Origin: Viscum album
Lineage: Eukaryota > Streptophyta > Magnoliopsida > Santalales > Viscaceae
DNA: 64,000 nt
Assembly: GCA_963277665.1 (NCBI GenBank)
Contig: OY728122.1
Coordinates: 2,124,946,024 to 2,125,010,023, forward strand
Reading direction: 5' to 3'
A model generated the notes under the pieces. That model did no database searches, was not told the origin of the DNA, and saw only the letters and a program-made list of their open reading frames with translations. How positions within the stretch are numbered: the first letter of the stretch is position 1; each line of letters opens with the position of its first letter. Shown here in pieces: positions 36,333 to 48,018 of this stretch. The translations under genes were made by a program, and so were the position numbers.

Positions 36333-36602
36333 CTACTTATTTGTTACATAACCCCTTAAAATATCCACATAAGACCTAAGGGTAAGGTGTGCGATGGTGA
36401 CAGACTCTTGGGGCGGCTCAGATAACATCGCTCGAGTGGTAATCTCTATCAACTTCCACTTTTCCCGTAGATGATCACGTTCGAGCTTGACATAATGAAT
36501 CTCATCTTGGGCTTGGTCAAGGGAGAAGCCCAAAGACGCCACCTCTTTTCCGAGCTCCGACAAATGGGTTTCGTATAGGGAAATTCTACTGGATGAGGCC
36601 AT
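36333..36602 (-). CDS. LTR-encoded 89-aa ORF, A 5' LTR copy (intact)
   Basis: An uninterrupted frame from ATG (36602) to TAG, encoding a small charged protein that starts MASSSRISLYETHLSELG and ends RGYVTNK. The middle (about residues 12-60) has heptad-like spacing of Leu, Val and Ala with many Glu, Lys and Arg, consistent with a coiled coil. Length is exactly 270 nt in all three LTR copies. It lies in U3, about 200 bp after the LTR start and well upstream of the TATA box. I do not recognise the family. Differences from the E copy are mostly amino-acid changing (about 11 against 2 silent), so these two dead insertions show no selection on the protein since they separated. Confidence 0.5.
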   Translation of the reverse strand: MASSSRISLYETHLSELGKEVASLGFSLDQAQDEIHYVKLERDHLREKWKLIEITTRAMLSEPPQESVTIAHLTLRSYVDILRGYVTNK

Positions 36603-36809
36603 CGCTTCCTTTGTCTGAGTAAAATTGGGTTCGTTAAAGCCATATATTTATACTACTCATGTGATCATTGTTCAAAGGCTATAAAAGTAACGGTCACAAA
36701 TCTTAACGTAAAACTAAAGAAGTTGACATCTTCTAAAAACATTTTTCATAAAGAAACATTTAACTGGATCAAGAGGGATTTTCCATTAATGAAACTTTGG
36801 GTCGTTACA

Positions 36810-36814
36810 GCCAT
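36810..36814. repeat. Target-site duplication of element A, right copy (GCCAT)
   Basis: Identical to 26116-26120, directly after the right end of the A 5' LTR. Confidence 0.9.
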
Positions 36815-39800
36815 AACACCTGTACCAGAGGAACATACCGACAACTATGAACTTTCATGCTGTGATAAAAAATCTGGACATCATGCTCCTCAGACGATGC
36901 ATCCACTTCAAGCTCAACCTCCTCAGGTGGAAAGATATGATATGGGTCTGAAAAGTAACTTCGAAGCTGAGTAACATGGAAGAATTCGGGCATAACCCAA
37001 TACCTTTGATGTAACTGCAACAGATAGGCAACCGGTACAACTCTCTCCAACACCTCAAACGGCCCGACGTACCATGGTGAAACCTTACCCTATCTCCGAA
37101 TCCTATTGTTTCCCAACCTCGGTGCTACACACAGGAAAACCTGATCCCCGACCTCAAATGGCAGAGGTCATCTACGCAGATCAACATAATACTTTTATTG
37201 AGACTGCGTAGTAGCCATCCACTTCTGAATCAACTCTATCTAATCAGAGGTCTCCTAAACAAGACGAGGTCCCAGAAAAGCTACCTCTCCTACCTCCATC
37301 CAGAAAAAAAGTGATCGGCATGGCCTACCATACAAATCCTCATAAGGTTCCATCTTAATAGTCTCATGAAAACTATTATTGTAGGAAAACTCCAAAAGAG
37401 GTATATGCTTCTCCCAACAACCTCCAAAATTCAGAATTCATTCTCGGAGCTTGTACTCAAGCACCTGAATCGTACTCTCGGACATGACATTTGTCTGGGG
37501 ATGGTATGTTGTACTCAAAAGTACCTGTGTACCCAAAGCCTTCTAAAGTCCCTACCATAACTAAGAAGTAATACATACATCCCTGTCTGAAACAATGGAC
37601 TGCGAAACTCCATACATACATACAATATATTAGATGTACAACCACCCCAGCTCATCAATACCGAAGGTCTCCATGATCGGAAAGAATTGAGAAACCTTCA
37701 TGATTCTGGCAATGGAAACCCATACATCATCATTACCTTGAGGAGACCTCGAAAAAACAGTCGTGAAGTCCATCGTGATGTCATTCCACTTCCACTCGGG
37801 AATGGGTACCTGTTGCAGAAGCCCTGGTGGTTACTGATGCTCCACCTTCACATGTTGATAAGTGGAACACCTCATGACAAAACCAGAAACATCCCTCTTC
37901 ATACCTGGCCACCAATACTGATGGTGTTGATCACGATACATCTTGGTGATTCCAGGATGAACTACACAAACTGAGGAATGAATGTCCCGCATCAGCTCTG
38001 CGCGTATGTCTGCTGGCACCCAAACGCGTCCCTGGAATCACAGGATCTCATCCTTGCCTATTATCCACCCAGGAATAGGTTCCTCTCCTGACACGCTTTC
38101 CCATAGGACAAGGCATTCAGAATATGATTGCTGCTTCATTCGTACTTGATCAAGAAGGGTAGAGGTAACAGCTACAGAAGAAAGAAAAGTCTTCCCCTGA
38201 CAGTTGTGCATCTCCAAATGCATCTCAGAGAATAGAGCCATAAGATGCCACTCACTACTAACCTCCTGAACTCCCTGTAGCAAAGTCATCCTTCTCAGTG
38301 CATCAGCCATAGAATTTCCCTTCCCGGGCGTGTAGGCAACCTCAAATTCAAAAGACCGAAGGTACTCAACCCACCTTCGCTGTCTCAAATTCAGATCACG
38401 CTGAGTGAAGATGTACTTGAGACTCTTATGATCGGTAAAGACCACAAAGTGATCTCCCACAAGATAATGTCTCTAATAGCATAGGGCATGAACAACAGCC
38501 GCCAACTCCAGATCGTGCATCTGGTAATTCCTCTCATGTGGCCTTAACCACCAAGACCCATTAGCAATGACTCCATCTCCCTGCATAAGATCAGCTCCCA
38601 GCCTGATACCTAAAGCATTGCAGTAAATTGTATAACTCTTGCCTAGATCTGGTAAGACTAGTATCAGTGCTGAAGTTAACCTACCCTTCAGCTCCTGAAA
38701 GGTTAACTCATAATAATATGACCATATGAGCCTTTTCCCTTTCTTGGCCTGACCTTTCATCGGTGTTGCTAGGCGTGATAATTCCGGTATGAATTGTCTG
38801 TAGTATTGAGCTAGCCCTAGGAAACTTTGCATGTTTAAGATGATCTTTGGCTGCTCCCCGGAAACTATAGATCTCACTTTATATAGGTCTACTAATACTC
38901 CTAACTCTGAGATAACATGACCTAATAAGTGAATCTAGTCCATCTAAAAGTCGCATTTTGAGAGCTTAGCATATAACTGATGCTCTCTCAGTTTACTCAA
39001 AATGATCTCAAGATGAGTAGAATGGTCGTGTCGAGTGTGAGAGTACACCAAGATATCGTCCACGAATACCACCATGAAGGAATCCATGTATGGATAGAAC
39101 ACTCGGTTCATAAGTTCCATGAAGACTGCAGGTGCGTTCGTGAGACCGAACAACATAACCATATACTCGTATAGACCATACCTACTCCAGAAGGCTGTTA
39201 GAGGTATATCAGATGGTCTAACGCACAACTGATGGTAACCAGATGTCAAGTCAATCTTCGAGAACACCCGGGCTCCTCAAAGCTGATCAAAGAGATCATC
39301 GATCCTCGTAAGGGATCTCGGTTCTTGACCGTCAACTGGTTCAACTTCCGATAGTGCACACAAATCATCAGTGTGGCCTCATAAGAAGTGACACCGTACA
39401 AGCTCAAGAGGGCACTCTCTGCACTAATGCACACTAACTGATCTAGTCCCCAATGTTGTGTCTAGAGTCAAAGTATCAACAAAGGAGAAGAGGTAGAGCC
39501 AAAGGCTCTACACAACAACAACAGAGAAAAAGCTATGTGAATCCCTTGTATCGAAAAGAGCAGAAGAAACAACTGAGGCTACTATGATCATACCTCGAAC
39601 TGTAGAGGGGCCTAGATCCTCCTCCTGATGAGTCTACTCCACTACAAACATCCGGCCTGCTCTATGGCCCTATGACCCTACTTGAACACTCTGATCTGAT
39701 CCAATCTACTGTCGCTGGTAGCATGGTGACTAACCACCACGGCTGTGACCTCCACCTCAGACCAAATGGCCGGAAGAACACCAGTTCCCAGATTGTTGAG

Positions 39801-40779
39801 AAACTAGGGATGAATCTCTGGAATGTGGTGTCATAGAAGAACCCCTACCACCAGCTGTAGGTGAGATGATCTGACAGAAAAGCTGAAGATGGCCCATCTT
39901 GCCGCAAGATCGGTACTCCATCGGGTCTCTCTGGAATTGGGGCCTAGTATGCCTGCTCATCCAGCATTGGTAGCCTACTACCTGGCTGCCCGAAGACACA
40001 TTACGCCTACTATGATCTCCTTGAGTAGACTCCCTGCGGTGCTTCCTGCTATCTGTAGGAGGAACACTAACTCTGGATGTTGAACCGCCCTGGCTCACTG
40101 CTCTAGAATCCCTCAGATTATGCTCAGTGATCGGCTCCTAGTTGGTGATAGAGGATTCTGAGGTCAACCTGAAGATGCTCACCTGTGATCAGATTTCGTG
40201 CCTCAGACCATCCTCAAACTTCAGCGCAAGGAATAGCACATCACCTCCTGGAATAGGCTTGAAACGCTACAGCTCAGTAAAGCGAGAAGAGTACTCCATA
40301 ACAGAAAGAGTACCCCGCTCCTGATTCATAAACTCCCGGTCTCGATCGACCCACAAAGTCTCCAGGTAGAACTAATCATAGAAGATGCACCGAAACTCAT
40401 CCCATGTCATACTCTGCTGGAATCCTGACTGTGAGATAACCTCCCAACAACTATTCACGGAGTCTTGGAGCATATAGGTCATGAGCTTCACTTTCTTCTC
40501 TGGAGGTATCTCTAGATGCTCGAAAATCATCAGTGTGGCCTCTATCCACAACTCTGCAGCCTCGGGTCCTCCATCCCCAGAGAAAGTAGGGGGATGATTC
40601 TGCAGGAAAACCCGCATCAAATCTACCATCAGCGGTGCAGGAGGCGGCACTCCCTAGAAAGTCTATATCATACTGAGAAAATCTTCCCTATACTGCACAC
40701 CGACGCATGCAACTGGTAAAACTATTGTTTCCAAGGCTGGGAAAGCAGGAATATCTGTTGGAGATCCCTAATGAGCCAT
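36810..40779 (-). pseudogene. Element B gag-pol, degraded (main part)
   Basis: The ATG at 40779 is the first start in the shared frame. From right to left: gag (NHPPTFSG, WIEATLMIFEHL, MTWDEF near 40400-40620), a zinc knuckle missing its first Cys (SCGKMGHLQLFC near 39890), a protease site mutated from DTG to DTR (near 39545), RT ([27 protein letters not shown], 38944-39267), RNase H ([22 protein letters not shown]), integrase zinc domain (HSSVCVVHPG; second Cys of the CxxC pair is Tyr in CSTYQHVK, 37831-38019), a worn integrase core, and the integrase C-terminus to chromodomain (VTQLRSYFSDP, PLVQVLW, 36810-37053). Stops and local frameshifts are numerous. The last chromodomain residues lie at 26018-26120 beyond element A. 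Confidence 0.88.
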
Positions 40780-42236
40780 ATCGAGTTTATGATCACCGTC
40801 TGGAAGCTAACATACATCCGGATGACATCTTAGTATAATAACTTTTAAATGTCAAAAGCACACCTGGGATCAGGATTATCAAAGACTGAGAACACACGAG
40901 TAAAAGAGGGGAACATGGGAAAGAAACATTCAAGTTTTACAAAACATGACTACATGACATGTATAAAAAGTACACAGTGTGTTCATTTAAGCCACTCACA
41001 TGGGCGTGTACTTTTTCCACAACTGGTCGTGTAACTCCCCAACCACACGACGTGTTGTCCCCACACACGGCGTGTACTTGAACTCTATTCCCCTACTAGA
41101 GTCTCCTTACATGGCTAACACACATGGTCCTCTTAATCCTAGAATATATGGCTTGTATAACCTCCAGATGATGTGTACTAGACAATGATTCAATGACCTA
41201 TCTTGTTAGTTACACGGCCGACTACACGGTTCACTATAAACGGCGTGCTCCTTGTGCACACGACGTGTACTTGAAGGTTTTCCCTATCCCGTGTTGTTCG
41301 TGACACGACTAGGTACTTAGCTTATAGGGCATGGCGTGTGAAAACAAGGCACGACGTGTACAGTCTACGTTTCATCCATCCGTGTCATTATTCACACGGG
41401 TACACACACAATCTCTTCAACACGGCGTGTACTTACCGTACACGATTTGTTCCAGAAGATTTTCACAACCCCATGTTTCTTCCCACATTGTTAGTGACAT
41501 TGTTTAAAAACTACATGGAATGTATTCATAAAGTACACACCATTTATTCTGGGTTTTTTCTGGGCAGTGGCTCAGAAATTGCTCCAAAGCCCAGAAAACC
41601 CAGAAAACAAGTGTCAAGGTGCCAAATTCCAATCTGTGAGGGCCCATACTCCCCGCAAATCAAATATTATCATATCATACATACAACATACAAGGGGAAA
41701 AAGTCAATTATCCACCATGTTATGATTCCTGTGGGCCCATAACACCTCAAGAATCGTAATTTGGTGTTCATTAAAGTAAAGCTATACACAACAACACCCT
41801 ATCAAACATCAAGTATTTCTATCAAGGCAACTATCACAATAGCATGAATATTTTACACATAATTTATCAGAACAACATCCTATAACTAATGCATCCTAGA
41901 TGGCATGGTAAAATGCATGACATGTGATTTCTAGAAAGTGCCTATATTATGCATGAGATGACATTCCCTCATCTCATCGGGTTGAAATAGAAATAGAACC
42001 TCAATAATATCAATAGTAATAGCACAAATCACTTGAGTCACTCAAGGTGAAATCAAATCAACAGTAAAAATTGGAAAACCTAATGAAATTGAAACAAATG
42101 AGGTAGATTGGATTTTCCCAATACACGGGTTAGCTACTCCCAGGCACAACTTATTACCACGTAACTATTCTGTCCTATCCTTGTCTATAGGCTCCAAACT
42201 GTAAGTCAAGAGAAAATAATCACAATGATACCACTT
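40780..42236 (-). other. Element B leader between PBS and gag
   Basis: About 1.45 kb, much longer than the 500-nt leaders of A, C and E. Between about 40930 and 41550 it holds a dozen or more imperfect copies of the palindromic word acacggcgtgtac or acacgacgtgtac. The same word occurs in the B LTR near its U3 start (about 44190-44370). A weak PBS (TGGTATCA, then mismatches) abuts the LTR at about 42225-42234. Confidence 0.6.
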
Positions 42237-44456
42237 TATAATTCCCCGGTTCCAGAAGCCACCCAGAGGTGCCCCGTACCCACTTGGTCACATGGCCTCA
42301 AGCGCATTTCCCTGAACCCCAGAGGCTGCCGACTAGCAGTGAGGGCCATGGGTATGATAGTGGGGAAACTATGTCCTCATTGGCAGAGTACACAACAGAA
42401 TTAGACACCACATACAATAGCGGAAGAAGTAAATATCCAACAATAGTAAACATTAGAAGACAAAAACAATAAACAACTAGAGGACATATATATATTTATA
42501 TATATTATGTGATGCATGATACATATGTCTAGGAAAGCAGCCAAAGAAGTCACAATGCTGAATACAATACTAAACCAAAGTACAAAAGAAAATAGGTAAG
42601 AAACTCCTCAGCATCGCAATCCTTGGCTTGGTCCCATGATCTCCTTATCCAATGAAAGTCATGTACATGAAGTGGATGGGCACATGCCCTTATCTATATA
42701 TGAAACAATATAATCTGTTTGGGCCCAAAAGCATGACCCAAACAGGGTGTGAGACTATGTCCCAGTAGGCAACCACCTGAAGATCTGTTCCAAATAGTCA
42801 GTGAGTATATGGTTGGTAAATTACAATAAACGGTATACAATAAGCAGTAACAGGATAATACACAGCAGTAAACAATCCACAGATCAACAATCAGCAGTGA
42901 AGCAAATAGCTAACCAAAAATAGGAATCCCTTGGGAAGTACTCACAACCATCCCCTCTAGTCCCATCCAAGAATTACCAATAACCCTCTGGGCATTACAC
43001 TCAGCCTCACCCCTCTGGTTTGGTCATATAAAAAAATTATAATACTCTTTGAGGAAGCACACTCAGTCAATTCCCCTTATAGTCTATGGTAGTCAGTGAC
43101 TCTCTAAGGAAGGTCACGTGGTCAATTCACCTTATAGACACAATGTCTAGAGACTCTCTGAGGAAGCTCACTCAGTCAATTCCTCTGATAGCCTCATGTC
43201 GATCACATACTCTCTAATGAAGCACACTTGGTCAATTCCTCCAATAGCCTGGACTGGTTAAGGAAATTCAAACAAAACAAAGACTCTGTGAGGAAGCTCA
43301 CTCGGTCTGTCCCCTTGTAGTATATAAATCTCAAGACTCTCTGAGGAAGCTCACTCGGTCTATCTTCCTACAGACTATAATATCCAAGACTCTCTGGGAA
43401 GCTCACTTGGTCTATCCTGTATAGTCTATAATGTCCAAGACTCTCTGAGGAAGCTCAATCAGTCTATCCCTTTATAGTCTATAGCACCAGGTTCTAACGG
43501 CCCCGTTCTAGTTAGTGCATAATAAGTCTATATGGACAAAGTAAACCTATATAGCTACTTGGCTAACCATTCTATAACATCTCAGGAATGTCAGGGAGCA
43601 ACAATCCATCCTACGGTCACAAGTCATGGAAAATAGGTAGAACGACCAATAGACTGAACCAGACCAAAAGGTCGTAAACAAATAAGCATGGGAAAAACAT
43701 CCAAGCATAGAAAATATCCTTGTACATAACCAAATTACCTCTACACAAGCATACACGCATGGTAGGAAAACAGCAGGGGTTAAATAGTAAACTTATAATA
43801 CCCCGTTCAATGGTATTGGTGGAATTTTGACATAATACTCAATGAAATCGAACGAAAAGGCACAAACCACCTACCTTGGGTTTAGGAGATCAATATACTT
43901 GAGAAAATAGGATTGATTCTCCATATAATGTCGTAGATCTAAGAAAAGGCACAAAACGTTCAACCCACAATTACTTGAAAAAGAGGAGGAATTAAAAGAC
44001 AATTTTATAGAAGAAGGAAGAGCTTACCACTGTGGTTTTTATGCAATCGACGACGGTCGATTTGGAAAACAGACGGAGTCTCGATGTCTCGGAAAAGTCT
44101 CGGTGCCGTATGACTTCTCTCGGTTGAACGAGACTAAGAAGAAGACGTTTCTAGCGGTCATATGCGAGCCCGGTGCGTTTAATGTAAAAACAATAGTACA
44201 TGACATGTACTTTTGGAGTACACAACGTGTAATAGGATTTTTAGTTCTCCACTTTAGGCAGCCTCTATGTCACCCCTACAAGGCCGCATGTGTGGGATGG
44301 ACACGACCAGAACACAACCTCACACGGCCAGGGAGTACATGGCGTGTACTCATAATGTACATGGCGTGTACTTAAAAAATTTATAGAGACTCCTATTTTC
44401 TAAAGAACACCAGAAAAAGGAAAAACATACTAGAAAAGAAGGTCCATGTTTTTACA
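42237..44456 (-). repeat. Element B 5' LTR
   Basis: 2220 bp. It starts tataattcccc where the other copy has tgtaacgcccc, and ends tttaca before the AGGAA duplication. It carries the 50-60-bp repeats (43030-43490) and, near 44180-44375, several acatggcgtgtac-type palindromes. Confidence 0.85.
43030..43490. repeat. Tandem repeats in element B 5' LTR
   Basis: Eight or so imperfect copies of the gactctctgaggaagctcac unit; partner of 24590-25030. Confidence 0.75.
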
Positions 44457-44461
44457 AGGAA
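44457..44461. repeat. Target-site duplication of element B, right copy (AGGAA)
   Basis: Matches 23788-23792 exactly. Confidence 0.85.
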
Positions 44462-47030
44462 GAATTTTTTATGAATATTAATCCATTAAAAATCAATCTA
44501 ACTCACTTTTTGTCAAGATTGGTTGGAATTAGGAGTTTTTTTAAATTGGCATTTTAGATTGAAGCGCATGCCACATTCTAAATTTTGAGAAAATTTTCTA
44601 GGATTGTATTGATACTTTAAGAAAATTATTCATGGATTATATTTAACATTTATTAATAAAACTCTAGTCAATCTAACAGATGATTCGGTCTATATGAATG
44701 AATGATTTCTTTTCAATTAGATATGACATTTTAGTCGAAAAAATGTGTTGCATACACAAAATTGAGAAAAAACACTCATATTTTATAGAAATATTAATAG
44801 AAATATTAATAATTCAATTGTGACATGTAGTAAATCACTAAATTTATTCTAACACAGTATATGAAAGAAATGAAATAAAGTATGTATTTTCATCTAAAAG
44901 TGATTTTTATGCCCAAAATGCATGTCACATATGAAACACTAAGAAAATGTGTTGGGGATTTCATGAAACGTTTAAATATGCTACATAATTCATTATGGAC
45001 TTGTAGAAATAAAATGAATTCCAATATTACACAAGGTGTATCTAGTTGGCGTGAAAGTGTGTGTTTACCTTTAAAATCATCAGTTATGTTCAAAACACAT
45101 GTCATATACTGAGAACATAGAAATCAGACTATGTTTGTCATGATAATTTATGGAAAACCAATTGTGATTCATTTTTTACTTTTAGGAATGAGCTATTTTT
45201 CAATCTATCATTCATTTGTGAAGTGTAGGAATTTCCCATATGTTAGTACAAGGGACTTTGTAGCTAGTATAGATCAAAGAGTTTGATTTCCTTATAAAAG
45301 TAACATTTTTTATCAAAAATTGTTTAACATGGTTAAAATGAAAAAATTTCAATGAATTTTCTAATTATATTAGAAAATTAATCCATGATTAATTAGAATT
45401 ATATAAATAAACAACACATTAATATGAAACGTGGTGTGGTTTGTATGACACAAAGTGTATTATTTTAGTAGAACAGAATAATTTTTCCAAACAATACACA
45501 TCTGATAGTAAAAACTGAAACAACATACTCAGAATATATTTATATTTTATAAAAACAATCCATTATTAATTTTTGAAATTTAGTAATTATTATCACATAA
45601 ATCTAACACATGTTGTGGAAGGATTGAATGATAGTGCTTGTTTTATGTTTAAAATTGTCATTTTAGTTTAAAATGCTCAACACATTCTAAAAAATGATAA
45701 TTAAACCTATATTGTCTTGATACTTTAGGAATTTGATTCTTGAATCTATTTTCATGTATAATAATTTAACTTTATTCAATCAGACACATGGCATGACCAG
45801 AATGAATGATAGTGCATGTTTTCTTTTGAAAAAGATATTTTAGTTCCAAACATTGATCACATACTCAAAAATAATAAAGCACAATGATATTGTTTTAATA
45901 TTTCATTAAAAATATTTATTATTAATTTGTGAAATATATGAGTTTTCGAAAAATAAATTCAATACACGGTGTGGCCGGTATGAATAAATACACATGTTAT
46001 AATTTAAAAGTGATATTTTAATTAAAAAAAATTATAAGAGAATAAAAAAATGAAAATACCGATTGAAATAGTATATTTAATTTATAAAAATAGTTCATAA
46101 TTATTTTGGGATATATAAGAGTCAACTTAATATCAATACAACACATGATTTAATCAGTATGGATCATAGTGTATATTTTTAGTATAATAGTGACCTTAAA
46201 AAAACGTACAAATCATATTGATAAAACTGATCAAACATGATCAAATTGTCTTGATACATGTTATAAAAATCAACAAATCATTTTTGACACATTGGAATTT
46301 ACCCTATATCAATCTAACACACACTGTGGAATTTTTTGCTGAATGTGTATATTTTAAATTTAAAAGTGAAATTTTTGTCCAAAATTAACTTCAAAATATC
46401 AAAGACCTAAAAAAACCATATATTACCTTGGATTGTCTTGATAATTTATGGAAATCTCCTTTTATTTATGTTTAACTGGTATTTATCAAACACTTATGAA
46501 TCTGAAACATGGTGTGGCCATTATTATTGAATGTACTTATTTTCATTTAAACCTATAATTTTAGTTCAAAACATGCATCACATTCTCAAAACAAGGAAAA
46601 CATGATTATCTTGTATTGATACTTAAATATAAGGAGGCATTATTTATTTTTATCATGTATTAATTAACTGTACATAAATTTTATGCCCTATAAATCAATA
46701 TTAAATGAATTTGCATGTTTTAAATTTAAAATCATAATTCTAATCCAAAACATGTGTTCCACTCTAAAAATACATAAAAAATTAATTGGATTGAATTTAT
46801 AATTTAAGAAACTAATGTATTATTTATTTTCTTGTGTAGGAATAAATGGCACATCAATTTGAAGCATGGTCTGACTGGTTTGGAAAAAAGTGATTTTTTT
46901 AGTATTAAAATATAATTTTAGCTCAAAAATGTGAATTACATAGTCCAAACCAAGAAAATATTCTTAGATTTTTGTGATATGTAGTGAACCTATATTTAAC
47001 TTATAAGACTTTGAAATATATTAAGAAATA
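44462..47030. repeat. Diverged ~180-bp tandem (satellite-like) array, right part
   Basis: The landmark aacacatggtgtgg, in diverged forms, ends near 44512, 44688, 44865, 45043, 45439, 45618, 45798, 45974, 46154, 46329, 46517 and 46875. Steps are about 175-190 bp or small multiples. Adding the left part gives roughly 18 units over about 3.3 kb. Units are strongly diverged from one another. No open frame in this stretch is more than repeat noise. Confidence 0.75.
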
Positions 47031-48018
47031 ATTTTTAGTGCAAGGCACTGAGAAGAAATTAGATTCTAAGGCCTTGTGTATGATGAATTTATATTCTAAA
47101 AATTTGAAATATATTAATATCATACACGCATATTTTTTCAGAAAATAGAATCATTCTCAAAACGGGTCTCAGATCAGAAAACTGAGACCTCAGTTGATTT
47201 AAGAATGTGAGAATTACACTAAGTGCGACCTACGGTTCTTTAGTTCTAGAATTTTCTTTGAGGAAGCTGTAGGAGGGTTCATTAAGTGAATTATTTAATT
47301 TAATTAATTAATTAATAGACATAATTAACTCTACATGACCATACCTCTATATAATTTTGTTATGATGAATTACCAAGGGTTGGATGCATAACCCTTTCTA
47401 TATTTGAGAGTGCGAGGAGAGAATTATTTTTTAGTGGATCAATATCAGATGATGAACAATGATCATATCAATTAGTTTCTAGAGGCATCAAATATAGTTG
47501 GACTTTCACTCATATCAAACAAGTTCTTCACCAAAAATCAATCCATATTAAAGGATATGATTTTCTATAGGGGTTTACAACCTAGATTAAAAGTTTTATC
47601 ATTTATTTTATATACTACTCTTGATATGTGGTTTACTTGATCATTCATTCGAGATCTATTGTCTATTATATAGTCATTTTAAAATTATTATCCTCGTTTC
47701 ATATGTTATTATCCCAAGAGATCATTAATTATTATTGTTATCCAATAATTCTTGGAAAATGATCAATTCACTTGGTTTATGTTCTCCATCACCCTCTATT
47801 CCTTCCATTCTTCACCATTGGTCTACGCGTTCACGATTTGACTTTTCAAGGGTAGGTTACAGTGAAATAAATATACTGACCTATACCTCTAATGCCTCGA
47901 AATTATATCTTTTTAGATTTATATTAAATAAATTACAAAAAAATGCCCAATGACTGTAATAGTTTTCTGTATTTAGAGAGTAGGTACACAAAATCTACTT
48001 TGTGGAAAATATCATTTA
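47031..48018. other. AT-rich DNA with one perfect hairpin
   Basis: No gene. An 8-bp perfect inverted repeat, ggtctcag and ctgagacc, lies at 47165-47172 and 47182-47189 with a 9-base loop. A stretch near 47540-47620 reads FYRGLQPRLK, faintly like a gag motif, but nothing around it supports that. Confidence 0.5.

Larger units (their letters stand above)
26121..36809 (-). mobile_element. Element A: full-length Ty3/gypsy chromovirus nested in B
   Basis: A complete structure of 10.69 kb: 3' LTR 26121-28946, PPT 28947-28961, gag-pol remnant 28996-33494, conserved leader block, iMet-type PBS 33980-33991, 5' LTR 33994-36809, and GCCAT duplications. The LTRs start TGTAACGACC on the minus strand and end CATA. 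They differ by several percent by eye, so A is younger than B but well decayed. The same LTR family occurs on the plus strand as element E (50547). Both LTRs hold a 270-nt open frame in U3 and a 190-bp tandem duplication downstream of the TATA box. Confidence 0.95.
33994..36809 (-). repeat. Element A 5' LTR
   Basis: 2816 bp, plus strand from tatgacaacc to gtcgttaca. It carries an intact copy of the U3 open frame (36333-36602), a TATA box at about 35495-35503, and the 190-bp duplication at about 34840-35225 (tacatgta at 34854 and 35044). Confidence 0.95.
23793..44456 (-). mobile_element. Element B: old Ty3/gypsy chromovirus, host of element A
   Basis: Flanked by LTRs at 23793-25980 and 42237-44456 and by perfect AGGAA duplications. 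Without the nested element A and its 5-bp duplication, B is about 9.97 kb. Interior order on the minus strand from right to left is: degraded iMet-type PBS, a 1.45-kb leader, gag, protease, RT, RNase H, integrase, chromodomain, PPT. All recognisable blocks (ends at 40650, 40098, 39267, 38877, 38460, 38019 and 37053) lie in the same reading frame, so the ancestral gag-pol was one frame. LTR length above 2 kb, the iMet primer and the chromodomain fit the Tekay/Del clade (established knowledge); clade placement is my inference. Confidence 0.9.

Noticed and set aside
47540..47620. Short gag-like string FYRGLQPRLK
   Set aside because: One short similarity in AT-rich DNA without zinc knuckle, LTR or other gag motifs nearby.
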